Positions 24,055 to 32,763 of a stretch of DNA of 64,000 nucleotides are shown here, one piece after another; position 1 is the first letter of the stretch; the number at the start of each line of letters is the position of its first letter. Origin of the DNA: Micromonospora chokoriensis (GTDB lineage: Bacteria; Actinomycetota; Actinomycetes; Mycobacteriales; Micromonosporaceae); contig NZ_LT607409.1 of the NCBI RefSeq assembly GCF_900091505.1, forward strand, positions 1,240,001-1,304,000. Reading direction: 5' to 3'. A program made the translations under genes and the position numbers. The notes under the pieces were generated by a model. That model worked only from the letters and a program-made list of their open reading frames with translations, had not been told where the DNA came from and did not search any database.

Positions 24055-24603
24055 ATGGCACCGAAGGGTGACGACGGGCGCGACGGCTACCTCGCCTTCG
24101 TGGAGAGCCATCAACACCGACTGCTCCGCGCGGCGTACCTGATCTGCGGCAACCAACACCAGGCCGAGGACCTGCTCCAGGACGCGCTCCTGAAGCTCGC
24201 GCTGCGATGGGGCTCGGTCCGCAACGCCGACCCCTCCGCGTACGTGCGGGCCATCCTCTACCGCGACTCGGTGTCGTGGTGGCGACGTCGGCGGCGGGAG
24301 TGGCTCAGTGCCGCGCCACCGGACCAGGTGGCCCACGACCGGGACGGCGCACTACGGCTGACCCTGCACGACGCGCTGGGCCTGCTGCCACCTCGGCAAC
24401 GGGCCGTGCTGGTGCTGCGCTACTACGAGGATCTGACCGAGGTCGCCACCGCCGAGGCGCTCGGGGTGACCGTCGGCACCGTCAAGAGCCAGTGTCACGC
24501 GGCGCTACGTCGACTCCGCGAGGTCGCACCGGACCTCGCCCGGGACACCCGAGGAAGCCAGGGCTCGGCCGACCTGGCCAGCGGTGCGGAGGTGAACCCG
24601 TGA
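24055..24603 (+). CDS. SigE-like ECF RNA polymerase sigma factor (module 1)
   Basis: A 182-residue ECF sigma factor. Region 2 contains HQHRLLRAAYLICGNQHQAE followed by DLLQDALLKLALRWGSV. Region 4 contains LPPRQRAVLVLRYYEDLTEV and EALGVTVGTVKSQCHAALRR. The WW-R4 motif (SWWRRRRREW) between them is typical of the actinobacterial SigE-like group. The ATG at 24055 follows GGAGG. Its stop overlaps the GTG start of the membrane-anchored partner, so the two are co-translated. A paralogous module lies at 30881-32595. Confidence 0.9.
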   Translation: MAPKGDDGRDGYLAFVESHQHRLLRAAYLICGNQHQAEDLLQDALLKLALRWGSVRNADPSAYVRAILYRDSVSWWRRRRREWLSAAPPDQVAHDRDGALRLTLHDALGLLPPRQRAVLVLRYYEDLTEVATAEALGVTVGTVKSQCHAALRRLREVAPDLARDTRGSQGSADLASGAEVNP

Positions 24604-25781
24604 ACGAGCAGGACCTACGCCGACTGATGACCGTCAGCGTCGAGGACGTGCTGCCCAGCCGACCGGCCATCGCCGGATGGGAGCGGGCCCGCCGCACCCG
24701 GCGTACCCGAAAGGCCGTCGCGGCGGCGGCGCTGGCCGTGGCGCTCGTCGGCGGTGGCATGGTGGCCGCCCTGCGCTCGTCCGCCGATCGGCCGCCGGTC
24801 ATTCCGGTGGCCCCGACCGTCGAACCCACCCACTCCGGCCCGGTCCAGCGGCCGCCCGACAACCTGACCTACCTACCCGACCCGTTGAACCGGCTCGGCA
24901 GCCCGGCGACGGTGCCGCTCTCCGAGCGACCGGTCCAGCGGGCCCGGGCGCTGTTCCAACCGGTCGACGAGGAGAACCGCGCCGACGGGCCGGTCCGGGT
25001 TCTCGGCGACGACGGTGTGGTGCGCAGTCTCGACGTGGTGACGTTGGCGCCCACCCGGGACGCGGGCGGCAACGAGGCGGTCGCCGTGAAGCCGGGAGTG
25101 CTGTCGCCGGACGGCCGGGCCGCCGCGTTCGCCCAGAACGACGAGTTGGTCCTGGTCGACCTCACCACGGCGGACGTCCGCCGGATACCGATTGAGGGAT
25201 ACCTGGAGTTGGTCGTGTGGGCGCATGACCGGGTGCTGGTCGGGGGCGACGACCGGACGTACGCGGTGGATCGGGTCACCGGGACCGCCACCATGATCGA
25301 CGTGTCGACCTGGGTCGTGGCCGCACCCGACCCGGAGGCCGGCCGGGACGCCCCACTGGTCGAGATGATCGGTGAGCGGGACGCCCTGAAGCTGCGCACC
25401 AGGACGGCCCGCGAGGCACAGGTCCGTTCCGAACAGCCCGTCACCGGGGGCGCGCTGCCCTCGCCGTACGCGATCAACGAGTTCTACGGCCGGGGCTGGC
25501 TGCACGGCGAGCGGCTGGCCAGCGCGGCGTGGATCACCAGCGGTGAGATCGACGGCGCCGAGGGGGTGGCCGTGCTGGACGCACGGACCGGTGCCGTGTC
25601 CCATCTGCTCGACCTGGGCCGGGATCGGGCCAAGGGCTGCTGCGAGGTGCTGGGCTGGGACAACCAGGGCTCGGTTCTCCTCCGGCTGGAGCCGGCTGCC
25701 CTGGCCCGTTGGAACCCGGAGACCGGCGAGATCACCGGCATCGTCCGCGAGCTGCGCGGGGCGATGGCACTCGCCAGCTGA
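24600..25781 (+). CDS. Membrane-anchored partner of the ECF sigma factor, beta-propeller-like (predicted anti-sigma)
   Basis: A 393-residue protein with GTG start at 24600 overlapping the sigma stop (GTGA). A short basic cytoplasmic N-terminus (about residues 1-40) precedes one membrane helix (AVAAAALAVALVGGGMVAAL). The large outside domain has repeated short beta segments resembling a TolB/WD40-type propeller (LSPDGRAAAFAQNDELVLVD, VAVLDARTGAVSHLLDLG). No zinc anti-sigma HxxxCxxC motif is visible. The coupling with a sigma gene suggests that it holds the sigma factor at the membrane and senses an external signal (inference). Confidence 0.75.
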   Translation: MNEQDLRRLMTVSVEDVLPSRPAIAGWERARRTRRTRKAVAAAALAVALVGGGMVAALRSSADRPPVIPVAPTVEPTHSGPVQRPPDNLTYLPDPLNRLGSPATVPLSERPVQRARALFQPVDEENRADGPVRVLGDDGVVRSLDVVTLAPTRDAGGNEAVAVKPGVLSPDGRAAAFAQNDELVLVDLTTADVRRIPIEGYLELVVWAHDRVLVGGDDRTYAVDRVTGTATMIDVSTWVVAAPDPEAGRDAPLVEMIGERDALKLRTRTAREAQVRSEQPVTGGALPSPYAINEFYGRGWLHGERLASAAWITSGEIDGAEGVAVLDARTGAVSHLLDLGRDRAKGCCEVLGWDNQGSVLLRLEPAALARWNPETGEITGIVRELRGAMALAS

Positions 25782-25825
25782 CGGCCGCCCCCACGCGACC
25801 GGGGCAATCGCGTGGGGGCGGCCGT
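25781..25825. terminator. Long bidirectional hairpin
   Basis: Arms of 18 nt (25781-25798 and 25808-25825) are perfectly complementary around a 9-nt loop, between the convergent sigma-module and rhodanese genes. The left arm begins at the last base of the stop codon. Confidence 0.85.
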
Positions 25826-25831
25826 ACGGCT

Positions 25832-26734
25832 TCAGGCGGCGAGGCCGCCGGGCTGGTCGCCCTTGACCACGGGTGCCCGGACCAGGTTGCCCCACTCGGT
25901 CCACGACCCGTCGTAGTTGCGCACCTGTGGGTAACCCAGCAGGTGCCGCAGTACGAACCAGGTGTGGCTGGACCGCTCACCGATCCGGCAGTACGCGATC
26001 ACGTCGTCGGCCGGGCTGAGCCCGAGCTGGTCGGCGTAGATCGCGCGCAGCTCGTCGGCGGACTTGAAGGTGCCGTCGTCGTTGGCGGCCGACTTCCACG
26101 GCTTGCTCACCGCGCCGGGAATGTGCCCGCCCCGCAGCGCGCCCTCCTGCGGGTAGTCCGGCATGTGCAGCGTCTCGCCCGTGTACTCGCCCGGCGAACG
26201 GACGTCGACCAGCGGCCGGCCGGCGGCGATGTGCGCCATGACCTGCTCGCGGTACGCCCGCAGCGGCGCGTCGTCGCGCACCGGCACCGGGTAGTCGGCG
26301 CGCGGTCGGGTCGTCTTGTCACGGGTCACCTCGCGGCCCTCGGCGATCCACTTCTGCCGACCGCCGTCGAGCAGCCGCACGTCGGCGTGGCCGAAGAGCG
26401 AGAAGACCCAGAGGGCGTACGCGGCCCACCAGTTGAAGTTGTCGCCGTAGAACACGACGGTGTCGCCCCGGCCGATGCCCTTCGCGGCACACAGCTCGGC
26501 GAAGCTCTCGGCGTCCAGGTAGTCCCGGGTCACCTGGTCGTTCAACTCCAGGTGCCAGTCGACCTTCACGGCACCGGGAATGTGACCGGACTCGTAGAGC
26601 AGCACGTCCTCGTCGGACTCGACGACGACGAGGCCCTCGTCGCCCAGGTGCTCGGCCAGCCACTCGGTGGTGACCAGCCGTTGCGGGTCCGCGTACGACT
26701 GGAGGCGGGGATCGGGATCGCTCGGCACAGACAT
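25832..26734 (-). CDS. sseA: Thiosulfate/3-mercaptopyruvate sulfurtransferase (two rhodanese domains)
   Basis: A 300-residue protein with tandem rhodanese domains. The inactive N-terminal domain includes [20 protein letters not shown], and the C-terminal one has [12 protein letters not shown] and the active loop CRIGERS with catalytic Cys249. It transfers sulfane sulfur from thiosulfate or 3-mercaptopyruvate to a thiophilic acceptor. The ATG at 26734 (MSVPSDPDP) is preceded by GGGGA; an in-frame extension to 26797 is not favoured. In other actinobacteria sseA is often next to sufE; here sufE lies about 9 kb away. Confidence 0.9.
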   Translation of the reverse strand: MSVPSDPDPRLQSYADPQRLVTTEWLAEHLGDEGLVVVESDEDVLLYESGHIPGAVKVDWHLELNDQVTRDYLDAESFAELCAAKGIGRGDTVVFYGDNFNWWAAYALWVFSLFGHADVRLLDGGRQKWIAEGREVTRDKTTRPRADYPVPVRDDAPLRAYREQVMAHIAAGRPLVDVRSPGEYTGETLHMPDYPQEGALRGGHIPGAVSKPWKSAANDDGTFKSADELRAIYADQLGLSPADDVIAYCRIGERSSHTWFVLRHLLGYPQVRNYDGSWTEWGNLVRAPVVKGDQPGGLAA

Positions 26735-26810
26735 GATCCCCAACCTACGCCGCGACGTGGCCGCACGGCCCGCCATCGAGCATCGGGGGCGACACATGTG
26801 GCCAGGAACG

Positions 26811-26848
26811 CGTCCGGCCCACCACCCGAAAGGATGGCGGGCCGGACG
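26811..26848 (-). terminator. Hairpin downstream of the secreted-protein gene
   Basis: CGTCCGGCCC (26811-26820) and GGGCCGGACG (26839-26848) form a perfect 10-bp stem with an 18-nt loop just past the stop at 26871. Confidence 0.6.
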
Positions 26849-26870
26849 GAACCGTCACACTGCGCGCAAC

Positions 26871-28445
26871 CTAGTCGGCCACGCCGAAGTACCAGATGGT
26901 TGGCTCGGACTCGGTGCCGTTCTCCCTGATGCCGACGACCTGGAGCATCGTCCAGCCGGCCTCCGCCGGCACCCAGGTCACCGAGGCACTGCCATCCGCG
27001 TTGGCGTGCACGGTGCCGGGCTCCTCGTTGAAGAAGGAGTAGCGATAGCTGACCACGCCGGGCACGTGCGAGCTGAAGGTGAACACCCCGGGCACGCCCG
27101 GCCCACCGCTGTAGGTCCCTTCCTCGTACACGGTCGCGGAGATGGTCGGCGCGTTGCTCGCAGCCAAGAACTCGTAGGTGGTGACCGGAGACCGGTTGCC
27201 GACGGCATCCACGCTCCACACTTCGAGCCGGTTGGAAGCGACCCTGGGGGTCAGGGTCACCGTCGCCGAACCGCCGGGGTGATTGGCGGTCACGGTGCCA
27301 GGCGCACCGCCGTTGAGCTGGTAGACGAACCCGACCGTGTCCGCATCGCCTTGGGCGTCGAGGGTGAACTCACCCGGTATCGCCGGTGCCTGCGGACCGT
27401 CGACGGGAAAGTCGATCGAGGAGACTGTCGGTGCCGTGGCCGGGCCGTCGAAGTCGGTACGGAAGTAGCAGATCCCGCTCCACTCACTGGTGGCTCGGCT
27501 GTCCGCCGCGCGCACCTGCCAGGCGTACACCCGGCCGTTCTGGATGTCGTCGGTCCGGAACCGGCCCAGGGCCCGATCACCGTTGCGGCCGTAGTCGATC
27601 CGTTCCACCCGGGCGGCCGGCTCGTCGACCGGCCAGAGCGCGAACGTCGCGGTGAGCTGGTCCGTCCCACCGGTGTCGCTGAGGTCCTTGTCGTGCAGGA
27701 CCGCCGACAGGTTCAGATCACGCCGCGGCACCACCTGGTACGGCTCCGCGACCGTGCAGTTCGTGCTGTTCACGGTCTGGAGATCGGTCGGTACACCCGG
27801 CGGGTAGTTGTGGTCGATGGAGAGGCCCACCTGGCTCGCGTACTTCCGGGCCAGCGTCGGGTCCTTCTCGACCGCCACCGGGAGCCGGAGCGAGAGGGTG
27901 AGCGTTGACTTGCCCTCGGCGAGGGCCTGACGCAACCCCTCCGTGGCGTCGAAATCGACGTAGGAAGCCGGGCACCCCGATTGCGCAGGCAGCAGGGTGG
28001 TGTCGATCCGCCCGAGGTCGACCGGCGGCTTCGCCCAACTGGAGCGCGAGGTGTACCCCTCGGTACGCCACAACTCCACCTCGGGGCGCTTGGCGCAGTC
28101 GCCCGCCCCGGTCTCCTTGGCGTTGAAGATGGCGGACTCGATGACCGCGCCGCGGTACGTGGTGATGTCGAAGGTGAAGTACGCCCGCGAGGTGTGCGGA
28201 CGCCGCTTGCTGTCGAGCCAGGTACCGACCGACACGTCGCCGGCCTGATCCATGTTGATGGTCTTAGGGCGCTCGGAGTCCGTCCACGCCCAGGAGGTGT
28301 TCTTCTCGAAGCGCACGTCGTACGCGGCGGCCGGCGTAGCCGTCGAGACGACCACCAACCCGGCGGCCGCCAGGGTGGACAGTGCGGCGGCCAGCAGCTT
28401 TCTCCGGGTTGATCTGGACAGCGTCGTACCAGGTATGAGGGTCAT
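26871..28445 (-). CDS. Large secreted protein, DNRLRE-like and Ig/FnIII-like beta domains
   Basis: A 524-residue exported protein from the ATG at 28445 (GGTGGG 7 nt upstream). The signal peptide is about residues 1-37, ending TATPAAA. The following about 180 residues resemble DNRLRE-type domains found in surface and RHS-linked proteins (SRAYFTFDITTYRGAVIESA, then VDFDATEGLRQALAEG). The rest reads as two or three beta-sandwich repeats with recurrent GxPGTVxAxxxGSAxVTxTP motifs. There is no LPXTG or membrane anchor, so it is probably released or wall-associated. No catalytic motif is seen; function unknown. Confidence 0.8.
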   Translation of the reverse strand: MTLIPGTTLSRSTRRKLLAAALSTLAAAGLVVVSTATPAAAYDVRFEKNTSWAWTDSERPKTINMDQAGDVSVGTWLDSKRRPHTSRAYFTFDITTYRGAVIESAIFNAKETGAGDCAKRPEVELWRTEGYTSRSSWAKPPVDLGRIDTTLLPAQSGCPASYVDFDATEGLRQALAEGKSTLTLSLRLPVAVEKDPTLARKYASQVGLSIDHNYPPGVPTDLQTVNSTNCTVAEPYQVVPRRDLNLSAVLHDKDLSDTGGTDQLTATFALWPVDEPAARVERIDYGRNGDRALGRFRTDDIQNGRVYAWQVRAADSRATSEWSGICYFRTDFDGPATAPTVSSIDFPVDGPQAPAIPGEFTLDAQGDADTVGFVYQLNGGAPGTVTANHPGGSATVTLTPRVASNRLEVWSVDAVGNRSPVTTYEFLAASNAPTISATVYEEGTYSGGPGVPGVFTFSSHVPGVVSYRYSFFNEEPGTVHANADGSASVTWVPAEAGWTMLQVVGIRENGTESEPTIWYFGVAD

Positions 28446-28574
28446 CCCTCGTCCCACCTTTCCCCGTTGTCCCCGTACGTGATCGACGGGGGCACCGGAG
28501 AGTACCCAGCCGGAGCGACGTTCGACGATCCGATATCCGGCCCGAACCTGGAGCCGGTCGTCCTGTTTCGAGAA

Positions 28575-29342
28575 TCAGTCGACGATGGGCCCGAGCAGCG
28601 GTCGCTTGGCCGTCACCGTGTCGCCGGACGACCGACCGGTGAGCCGCCGCTTCACCCACGGCGCGAGGTGCTGACCGGCCCACCGCAGGTCGGCGGCGCG
28701 GGCGGCCAGCCACGGTGACGGGGCCGGATGCGGTGGGACCATCAGCCACTCCTCGTCGCAACCCACCCCCAACGCGTTCAACACCTGCCCCGCGACCCGC
28801 CGGTGGCCGGCTGCGGAGAGGTGCAGCCGGTCGGTGCTCCAGAGCATCGGGTTGAGGAAGGTGTCGTCGGCGTACAGGTCGACCATGATCGCGCCGTGTC
28901 GCTCGGCGGTCTCACCGACAGCCTGGTTGAGCAACTGCACCCGGGGAGCGACGAGCCGCTGGCCGGGCAGCCGGGCCATCACGTCGGCGAACCGGAACAG
29001 CAGCACGTCCGCGCCACCCGAACGCAGTTGCCGCACCACATCGTCGAAGCGGGCGATCAGCGTGTCCGGGTCGAAGGTGCGACGCAGAACGTCGTTGCCG
29101 CCGGCCGCGAAACTGATCAGGTCGGGCTTCATCGCCACCGCTGCCGGCACCTGCTCGGCGACGACTCCGGGGAAGAGCCGGCCCCGGATGGCCAGGTTCG
29201 CGTACCGGAAGTCGGGGCCCGCCTCGGCGGCGAGCCGGGTCGCCACCAGGTCCGCCCAACCCCGGAAGGTGCCGTCCGGGTACGCGTCGTCCATACCCTC
29301 GGTGAAGCTGTCCCCGACCGCGACAAAACTGCGCCAGCGCAC
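28575..29342 (-). CDS. SGNH/GDSL-type hydrolase
   Basis: A 255-residue esterase-like enzyme. Block I is FVAVGDSFTEGMDD with the nucleophile Ser, block III is AAGGNDVLR (Asn), and block V is DRLHLSAAGHRRVA with the catalytic Asp-x-x-His. No signal peptide is evident, so it is likely cytoplasmic. The GTG at 29342 (AAGGGGG 5 nt upstream) is preferred; the ATG at 29438 gives a 32-residue N-terminal extension without a ribosome binding site. Substrate unknown (family members deacylate lipids, sugars or peptidoglycan). Confidence 0.85.
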   Translation of the reverse strand: MRWRSFVAVGDSFTEGMDDAYPDGTFRGWADLVATRLAAEAGPDFRYANLAIRGRLFPGVVAEQVPAAVAMKPDLISFAAGGNDVLRRTFDPDTLIARFDDVVRQLRSGGADVLLFRFADVMARLPGQRLVAPRVQLLNQAVGETAERHGAIMVDLYADDTFLNPMLWSTDRLHLSAAGHRRVAGQVLNALGVGCDEEWLMVPPHPAPSPWLAARAADLRWAGQHLAPWVKRRLTGRSSGDTVTAKRPLLGPIVD

Positions 29343-29483
29343 CCGCGCCCCCTTACGCCATTCGTTGCCTGCGGCGACAAGTCTGTCACCGGAGGCGTCA
29401 CCGGCACCGCCCCGATCGGCGGACGTGGCGGACGTCATGGGCCGGCCGCGCGGCGCCACCGGTCCGGCGACCGGGATCGACAG

Positions 29484-29519
29484 GAGGGACTGGCCACCCC
29501 CGTGAGCGGCCGGTCCCTC
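29484..29519 (-). terminator. Hairpin downstream of the lipoprotein gene
   Basis: GAGGGACTGGCC (29484-29495) pairs with GGCCGGTCCCTC (29508-29519), a 12-bp stem with one T-G pair and a 12-nt loop, 31 bp past the stop at 29550. Confidence 0.6.
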
Positions 29520-29549
29520 GTCGTCACCGGTGGACGTCCACCGATTGGC

Positions 29550-30650
29550 TCAACCCAGCAGGCCGCCCCACGGCTGACCGGCCGGAACGGCAGCGTCGGC
29601 CTGCACCCGGCCGTCATCGCCGTAGCGGACCAACCGGTACGCCGGCGCGTCGTCCGCCGGGGTCGCGGTGTTGACCTGGACCACCAGGCCGCCATCGGCC
29701 AGGACGATCGCCTCGACCGCCTGGCCGTGGCCGGTCGGCTCGCTCCAGGCCCGCTTGAGCGGCGTCAGCTCGGTGGCCTTACCGCCGGCCGCGTCCACCC
29801 GGTAGGTGCGGAACCGCCAGCCGCATCCACACTCACCGGCGTTGGGCACGTGGGTGCTGATGACGAGGGACCGACCGTCGCGGGAGATACCGGCCACCCC
29901 GTCGATGACGAGGCCCTTCGGCACGCTCGGCGTGATCGAGCGTTCGGCACCCCGCTCGTCGCGGACGCGCACCGCCCGGTCGGTGAACTGGACGATCCAC
30001 CCACCGGACACCGTCGGGCAGCTCGCCTGCCGGGTGGCGACCACCTTCCGGCCGGTGCCGTCGGCATTGACGGCGACGATGGTCCAGTCCTTCTCCCGGC
30101 CCAGGCCGAACAGCACCCGGTCGGAGTCGAGCCAGCCCGGGGCGCAGGTCTGCTGGCCCCGTGTCGGGATGGCGCGCTGCCTCGTACCGTCGAAATCGCT
30201 GATCACCAGCCGCTTGGCGGACGCCTCGACCCACGCGGCTCGTCGGCCGTCCGGCGCGACGGCGATCTGCCCGGCAGCCGTACCGTTGCCCGGACGGCCC
30301 TCACGCACCACCTGCCAGCTTCCATCCGACGTACGCCGCGAGATCCGTGCTGCAGCGTTCTTCTCCGCGCCGTGCTGCTGGGCGGTGTACCAGGTCAGCT
30401 GCGGCCACTGGGACGAGCCGACGGCCGGGGCCGCGGTGACGGGGGCCGCGTCGGACCCGGAACCACCCGTGCCGCCGACCGAGGTGTCACTGGTCGCGGG
30501 AACGGCACCGTCGTTTCCGGCGGGAGCGGACGCGCGGTCCGGCCCGGCGGAACCGCAGGCCGTGGCACCGAGCGTCAGGAACAGCAGGGCGGCCGTACCG
30601 ACGAGGACGCGGGAACGACGGGCGGGCTGGGTGAACGGGCCGAGGTTCAT
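29550..30650 (-). CDS. Lipoprotein with TolB-like beta-propeller
   Basis: A 366-residue protein with a lipoprotein signal: a basic N-terminus, a hydrophobic core, then LTLGATAC with the lipobox Cys near residue 32. A Gly/Ser/Thr linker leads to a domain of repeated beta segments (IAVAPDGRRAAWVEASAKRL, ISRDGRSLVISTHV) similar to TolB/WD40-like propellers. It resembles the outside domain of the sigma-partner protein encoded just upstream (30881-32068), on the same strand and 230 bp away, so it may be part of the same sensing system (inference). ATG with GGAG upstream. Confidence 0.8.
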   Translation of the reverse strand: MNLGPFTQPARRSRVLVGTAALLFLTLGATACGSAGPDRASAPAGNDGAVPATSDTSVGGTGGSGSDAAPVTAAPAVGSSQWPQLTWYTAQQHGAEKNAAARISRRTSDGSWQVVREGRPGNGTAAGQIAVAPDGRRAAWVEASAKRLVISDFDGTRQRAIPTRGQQTCAPGWLDSDRVLFGLGREKDWTIVAVNADGTGRKVVATRQASCPTVSGGWIVQFTDRAVRVRDERGAERSITPSVPKGLVIDGVAGISRDGRSLVISTHVPNAGECGCGWRFRTYRVDAAGGKATELTPLKRAWSEPTGHGQAVEAIVLADGGLVVQVNTATPADDAPAYRLVRYGDDGRVQADAAVPAGQPWGGLLG

Positions 30651-30832
30651 GGTGGTACTCCTTCACGGAGTTCGTGACCGAGCGGGACACCACCCAAGAC
30701 GAGCCCCTGGGCGTGGTGGGTTGCCGCCGCCGGACGCCGCTATCCGACAGTGAGATCCGGCCGCACCGGCAACCATTTCCGCAGGTGACCGACCGTGATC
30801 AACGACTGTGTGGGACCGGCGCGGAGACCGCG

Positions 30833-30866
30833 GAAGGGCGGGCCACCCGGAGGTGACCCGCCCTTC
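30833..30866 (-). terminator. Hairpin downstream of the sigma-partner gene
   Basis: GAAGGGCGGG (30833-30842) pairs with CCCGCCCTTC (30857-30866), and a smaller CACC/GGTG stem inside the loop extends it. It lies 15 bp past the stop at 30881. Confidence 0.75.
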
Positions 30867-30880
30867 GCCGTGCCTGGCCG

Positions 30881-32068
30881 TCAGTTCACGACGGCCAGGA
30901 TCTGCATGTCCTTCAGAGTCGCCGGCTCGGCGGTCTCGGAGACCTTCGTGCCGTCCTCGCCGACCAGCAGCACGGCGTACCCGCTGCCGGCCTTGACCCG
31001 CACGACCATCGACCCGTCGGCCTGGAAGTAGACCTGCCGCAACTCGCGCCCACCCAACGGCAACGTGACCTGCTTGCCGCTACGGGTGTCCAGCACCGCG
31101 CTGGCCTGGAGGAACCTGCCTACGTCCCGCTGGTCCTCGCTGCCCGGGTGGAAGCGGTACAGGGCGATGCGGTCGCCGCCCGGCGAGAGACTGGCGATGT
31201 GGCTGCTCCACCAGGTGCCGCTCGGGTCCAACCCCGGCACGTCGCGCTGCCGTTTGCCGTCGGCGTCGAACAGGGTCACACCGGCGCTGGTGTTCATCGC
31301 GACGGTTCCGCCGTCGTCCGACCAGAGGGCGTGGCACGCCGATGGCTCGGTGTCCCACCAGCGAACGGTCTTCTTCGCCGAACGGGTGTCCAGTACGCCG
31401 TACCGGCCGGGCTCACCCGTGGCCTTCGCCTCGCGGAACAGCAGGTGCCCGTTCGGCGACCAGACCGGGGTGACGCAGTTCCTCTCCACACCCGAGCGCA
31501 TCGTCTCCTTGTCGCCGCCGTCGACGTCGGCGGTGAAGATGGTGGTCCTGCCCTCGCCGTCGTCCTCCATCCAGGCCACCCGGCGGCCGTCCGGCGAGAC
31601 ACTCACGTTGCCCACAGCCGCAATCTCGGGCAGCGAGAGGAGGCGCACCGTGTCCCCGCCCGGACGCCAGGACCGCAGGTTCGCGCTCTTCGCGTCGGTC
31701 ACCGTGGCGGGCCCGTAGAAGAGCTTGCCGATCTTCGCCGTCGGCGTGTTCGGGCTGGATCCGCCATCGGGGGAGCCGGGTGCTCCGCTGGTGCTGGTGG
31801 ACGGCGTCGAGCTGGGCGACTGCGTCGGCGTCGGGCTCGCCGTGACCGATGGGCTGTCGGCGGGCAGTGGGGGCGGGGACCGATCGGGCCGGACGGCGAA
31901 GGCGGTCCCGGCCGCCGCCGCGATCAGCACCAGAGCGGCGGCCGACGTGGCCACCGCCCGCTGGATACCGAGCCGTCGGGACGTACGCAAAGTCCGGTCC
32001 CGCAGATCGACCACGGTGACCTCCTCGGCCAGCTCGGTCAGATCGAGCCGGAGGCGCTGGTCGTTCAT
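30881..32068 (-). CDS. Membrane-anchored sigma-factor partner with beta-propeller domain (module 2)
   Basis: A 395-residue protein whose ATG (32068) overlaps the sigma stop (ATGA). The cytoplasmic N-terminus (about 1-40, LDLTELAEEVTVVDLRDRTL) is followed by one membrane helix (VATSAAALVLIAAAAGTAFA), a Pro/Ser/Thr linker, and a propeller-like domain with repeats such as VSVSPDGRRVAWMEDDGEG and PVWSPNGHLLF. The plan matches the partner protein at 24600-25781, so the two modules are paralogous. Control of the coupled sigma factor is inferred from gene overlap and topology. Confidence 0.78.
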   Translation of the reverse strand: MNDQRLRLDLTELAEEVTVVDLRDRTLRTSRRLGIQRAVATSAAALVLIAAAAGTAFAVRPDRSPPPLPADSPSVTASPTPTQSPSSTPSTSTSGAPGSPDGGSSPNTPTAKIGKLFYGPATVTDAKSANLRSWRPGGDTVRLLSLPEIAAVGNVSVSPDGRRVAWMEDDGEGRTTIFTADVDGGDKETMRSGVERNCVTPVWSPNGHLLFREAKATGEPGRYGVLDTRSAKKTVRWWDTEPSACHALWSDDGGTVAMNTSAGVTLFDADGKRQRDVPGLDPSGTWWSSHIASLSPGGDRIALYRFHPGSEDQRDVGRFLQASAVLDTRSGKQVTLPLGGRELRQVYFQADGSMVVRVKAGSGYAVLLVGEDGTKVSETAEPATLKDMQILAVVN

Positions 32069-32595
32069 CGGGCGCTTCCTTCCAGGACGTACAGCTCGGC
32101 GAGTTCGGGCGCGACGACGCGCAGCTTGGCCAGTGACTTCGCCGTCTGGCTCTTCACGGTGCCCACGGTGACGCCGAGCAGATCGGCGGTCTCCACCTCG
32201 GTGCGGTCCTCGAAGAAGCGCAGCACCAGCACGGCCCGCTGTTTCGGGGAGAGCTTCGCCAGCGCGGCCCGGAGTGTGAGCCGCAGGCTGGTCTGCTGGG
32301 CGTGGTCCGGGCCCGAGTCGCCTCCGCGTGGCTCGGGCAGGTCGCCCGGCATCGACTCGGGTACCCGGCGACGCCGCCACCAGGAAACCTGTAGGTGGTA
32401 CATGGTCTTGCGGGTGTACGCCTCGGCGTTGCCGCTGTGGTGCAGCCGGTTCCAGGACCGGTGTGTGCGGGCCAGAGCCGACTGGACGAGGTCCTCCGCC
32501 AGGTGCTGGTCACCGGTGAGCAGATAGGCCGAGCGCAGCAACGCCGGCGTGCGGGTACGGACGAACGAGTCGAACTCACTCAGTAGAGGGTCCAC
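32065..32595 (-). CDS. SigE-like ECF RNA polymerase sigma factor (module 2)
   Basis: A 176-residue ECF sigma factor. Region 2: RTPALLRSAYLLTGDQHLAE and DLVQSALARTHRSW. The linker has VSWWRRRRVPE. Region 4: LSPKQRAVLVLRFFEDRTEV and DLLGVTVGTVKSQTAKSLAK. The GTG at 32595 has AAGGA about 9 nt upstream and is preferred over the upstream ATG at 32715, whose extra residues do not look like sigma sequence. It is co-translated with the membrane partner. Region 4 and the SWWRRRR motif are close to those of module 1. Confidence 0.88.
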   Translation of the reverse strand: MDPLLSEFDSFVRTRTPALLRSAYLLTGDQHLAEDLVQSALARTHRSWNRLHHSGNAEAYTRKTMYHLQVSWWRRRRVPESMPGDLPEPRGGDSGPDHAQQTSLRLTLRAALAKLSPKQRAVLVLRFFEDRTEVETADLLGVTVGTVKSQTAKSLAKLRVVAPELAELYVLEGSAR

Positions 32596-32763
32596 ACGGG
32601 CCGATCCTTCGGGTAGTGAGCTGGGGGTGATGTGCTGCCTTCCCTGACGCGAGTCCCCGCGACGATGGTTGCCGCCCGCGACACCCAGCTTCACGTCACC
32701 GGAATCGCCCGGCACGTCCGAATCGGGTCGCCCGGCCGGCCGGCACAGCCCTAGGCTGCGCCC

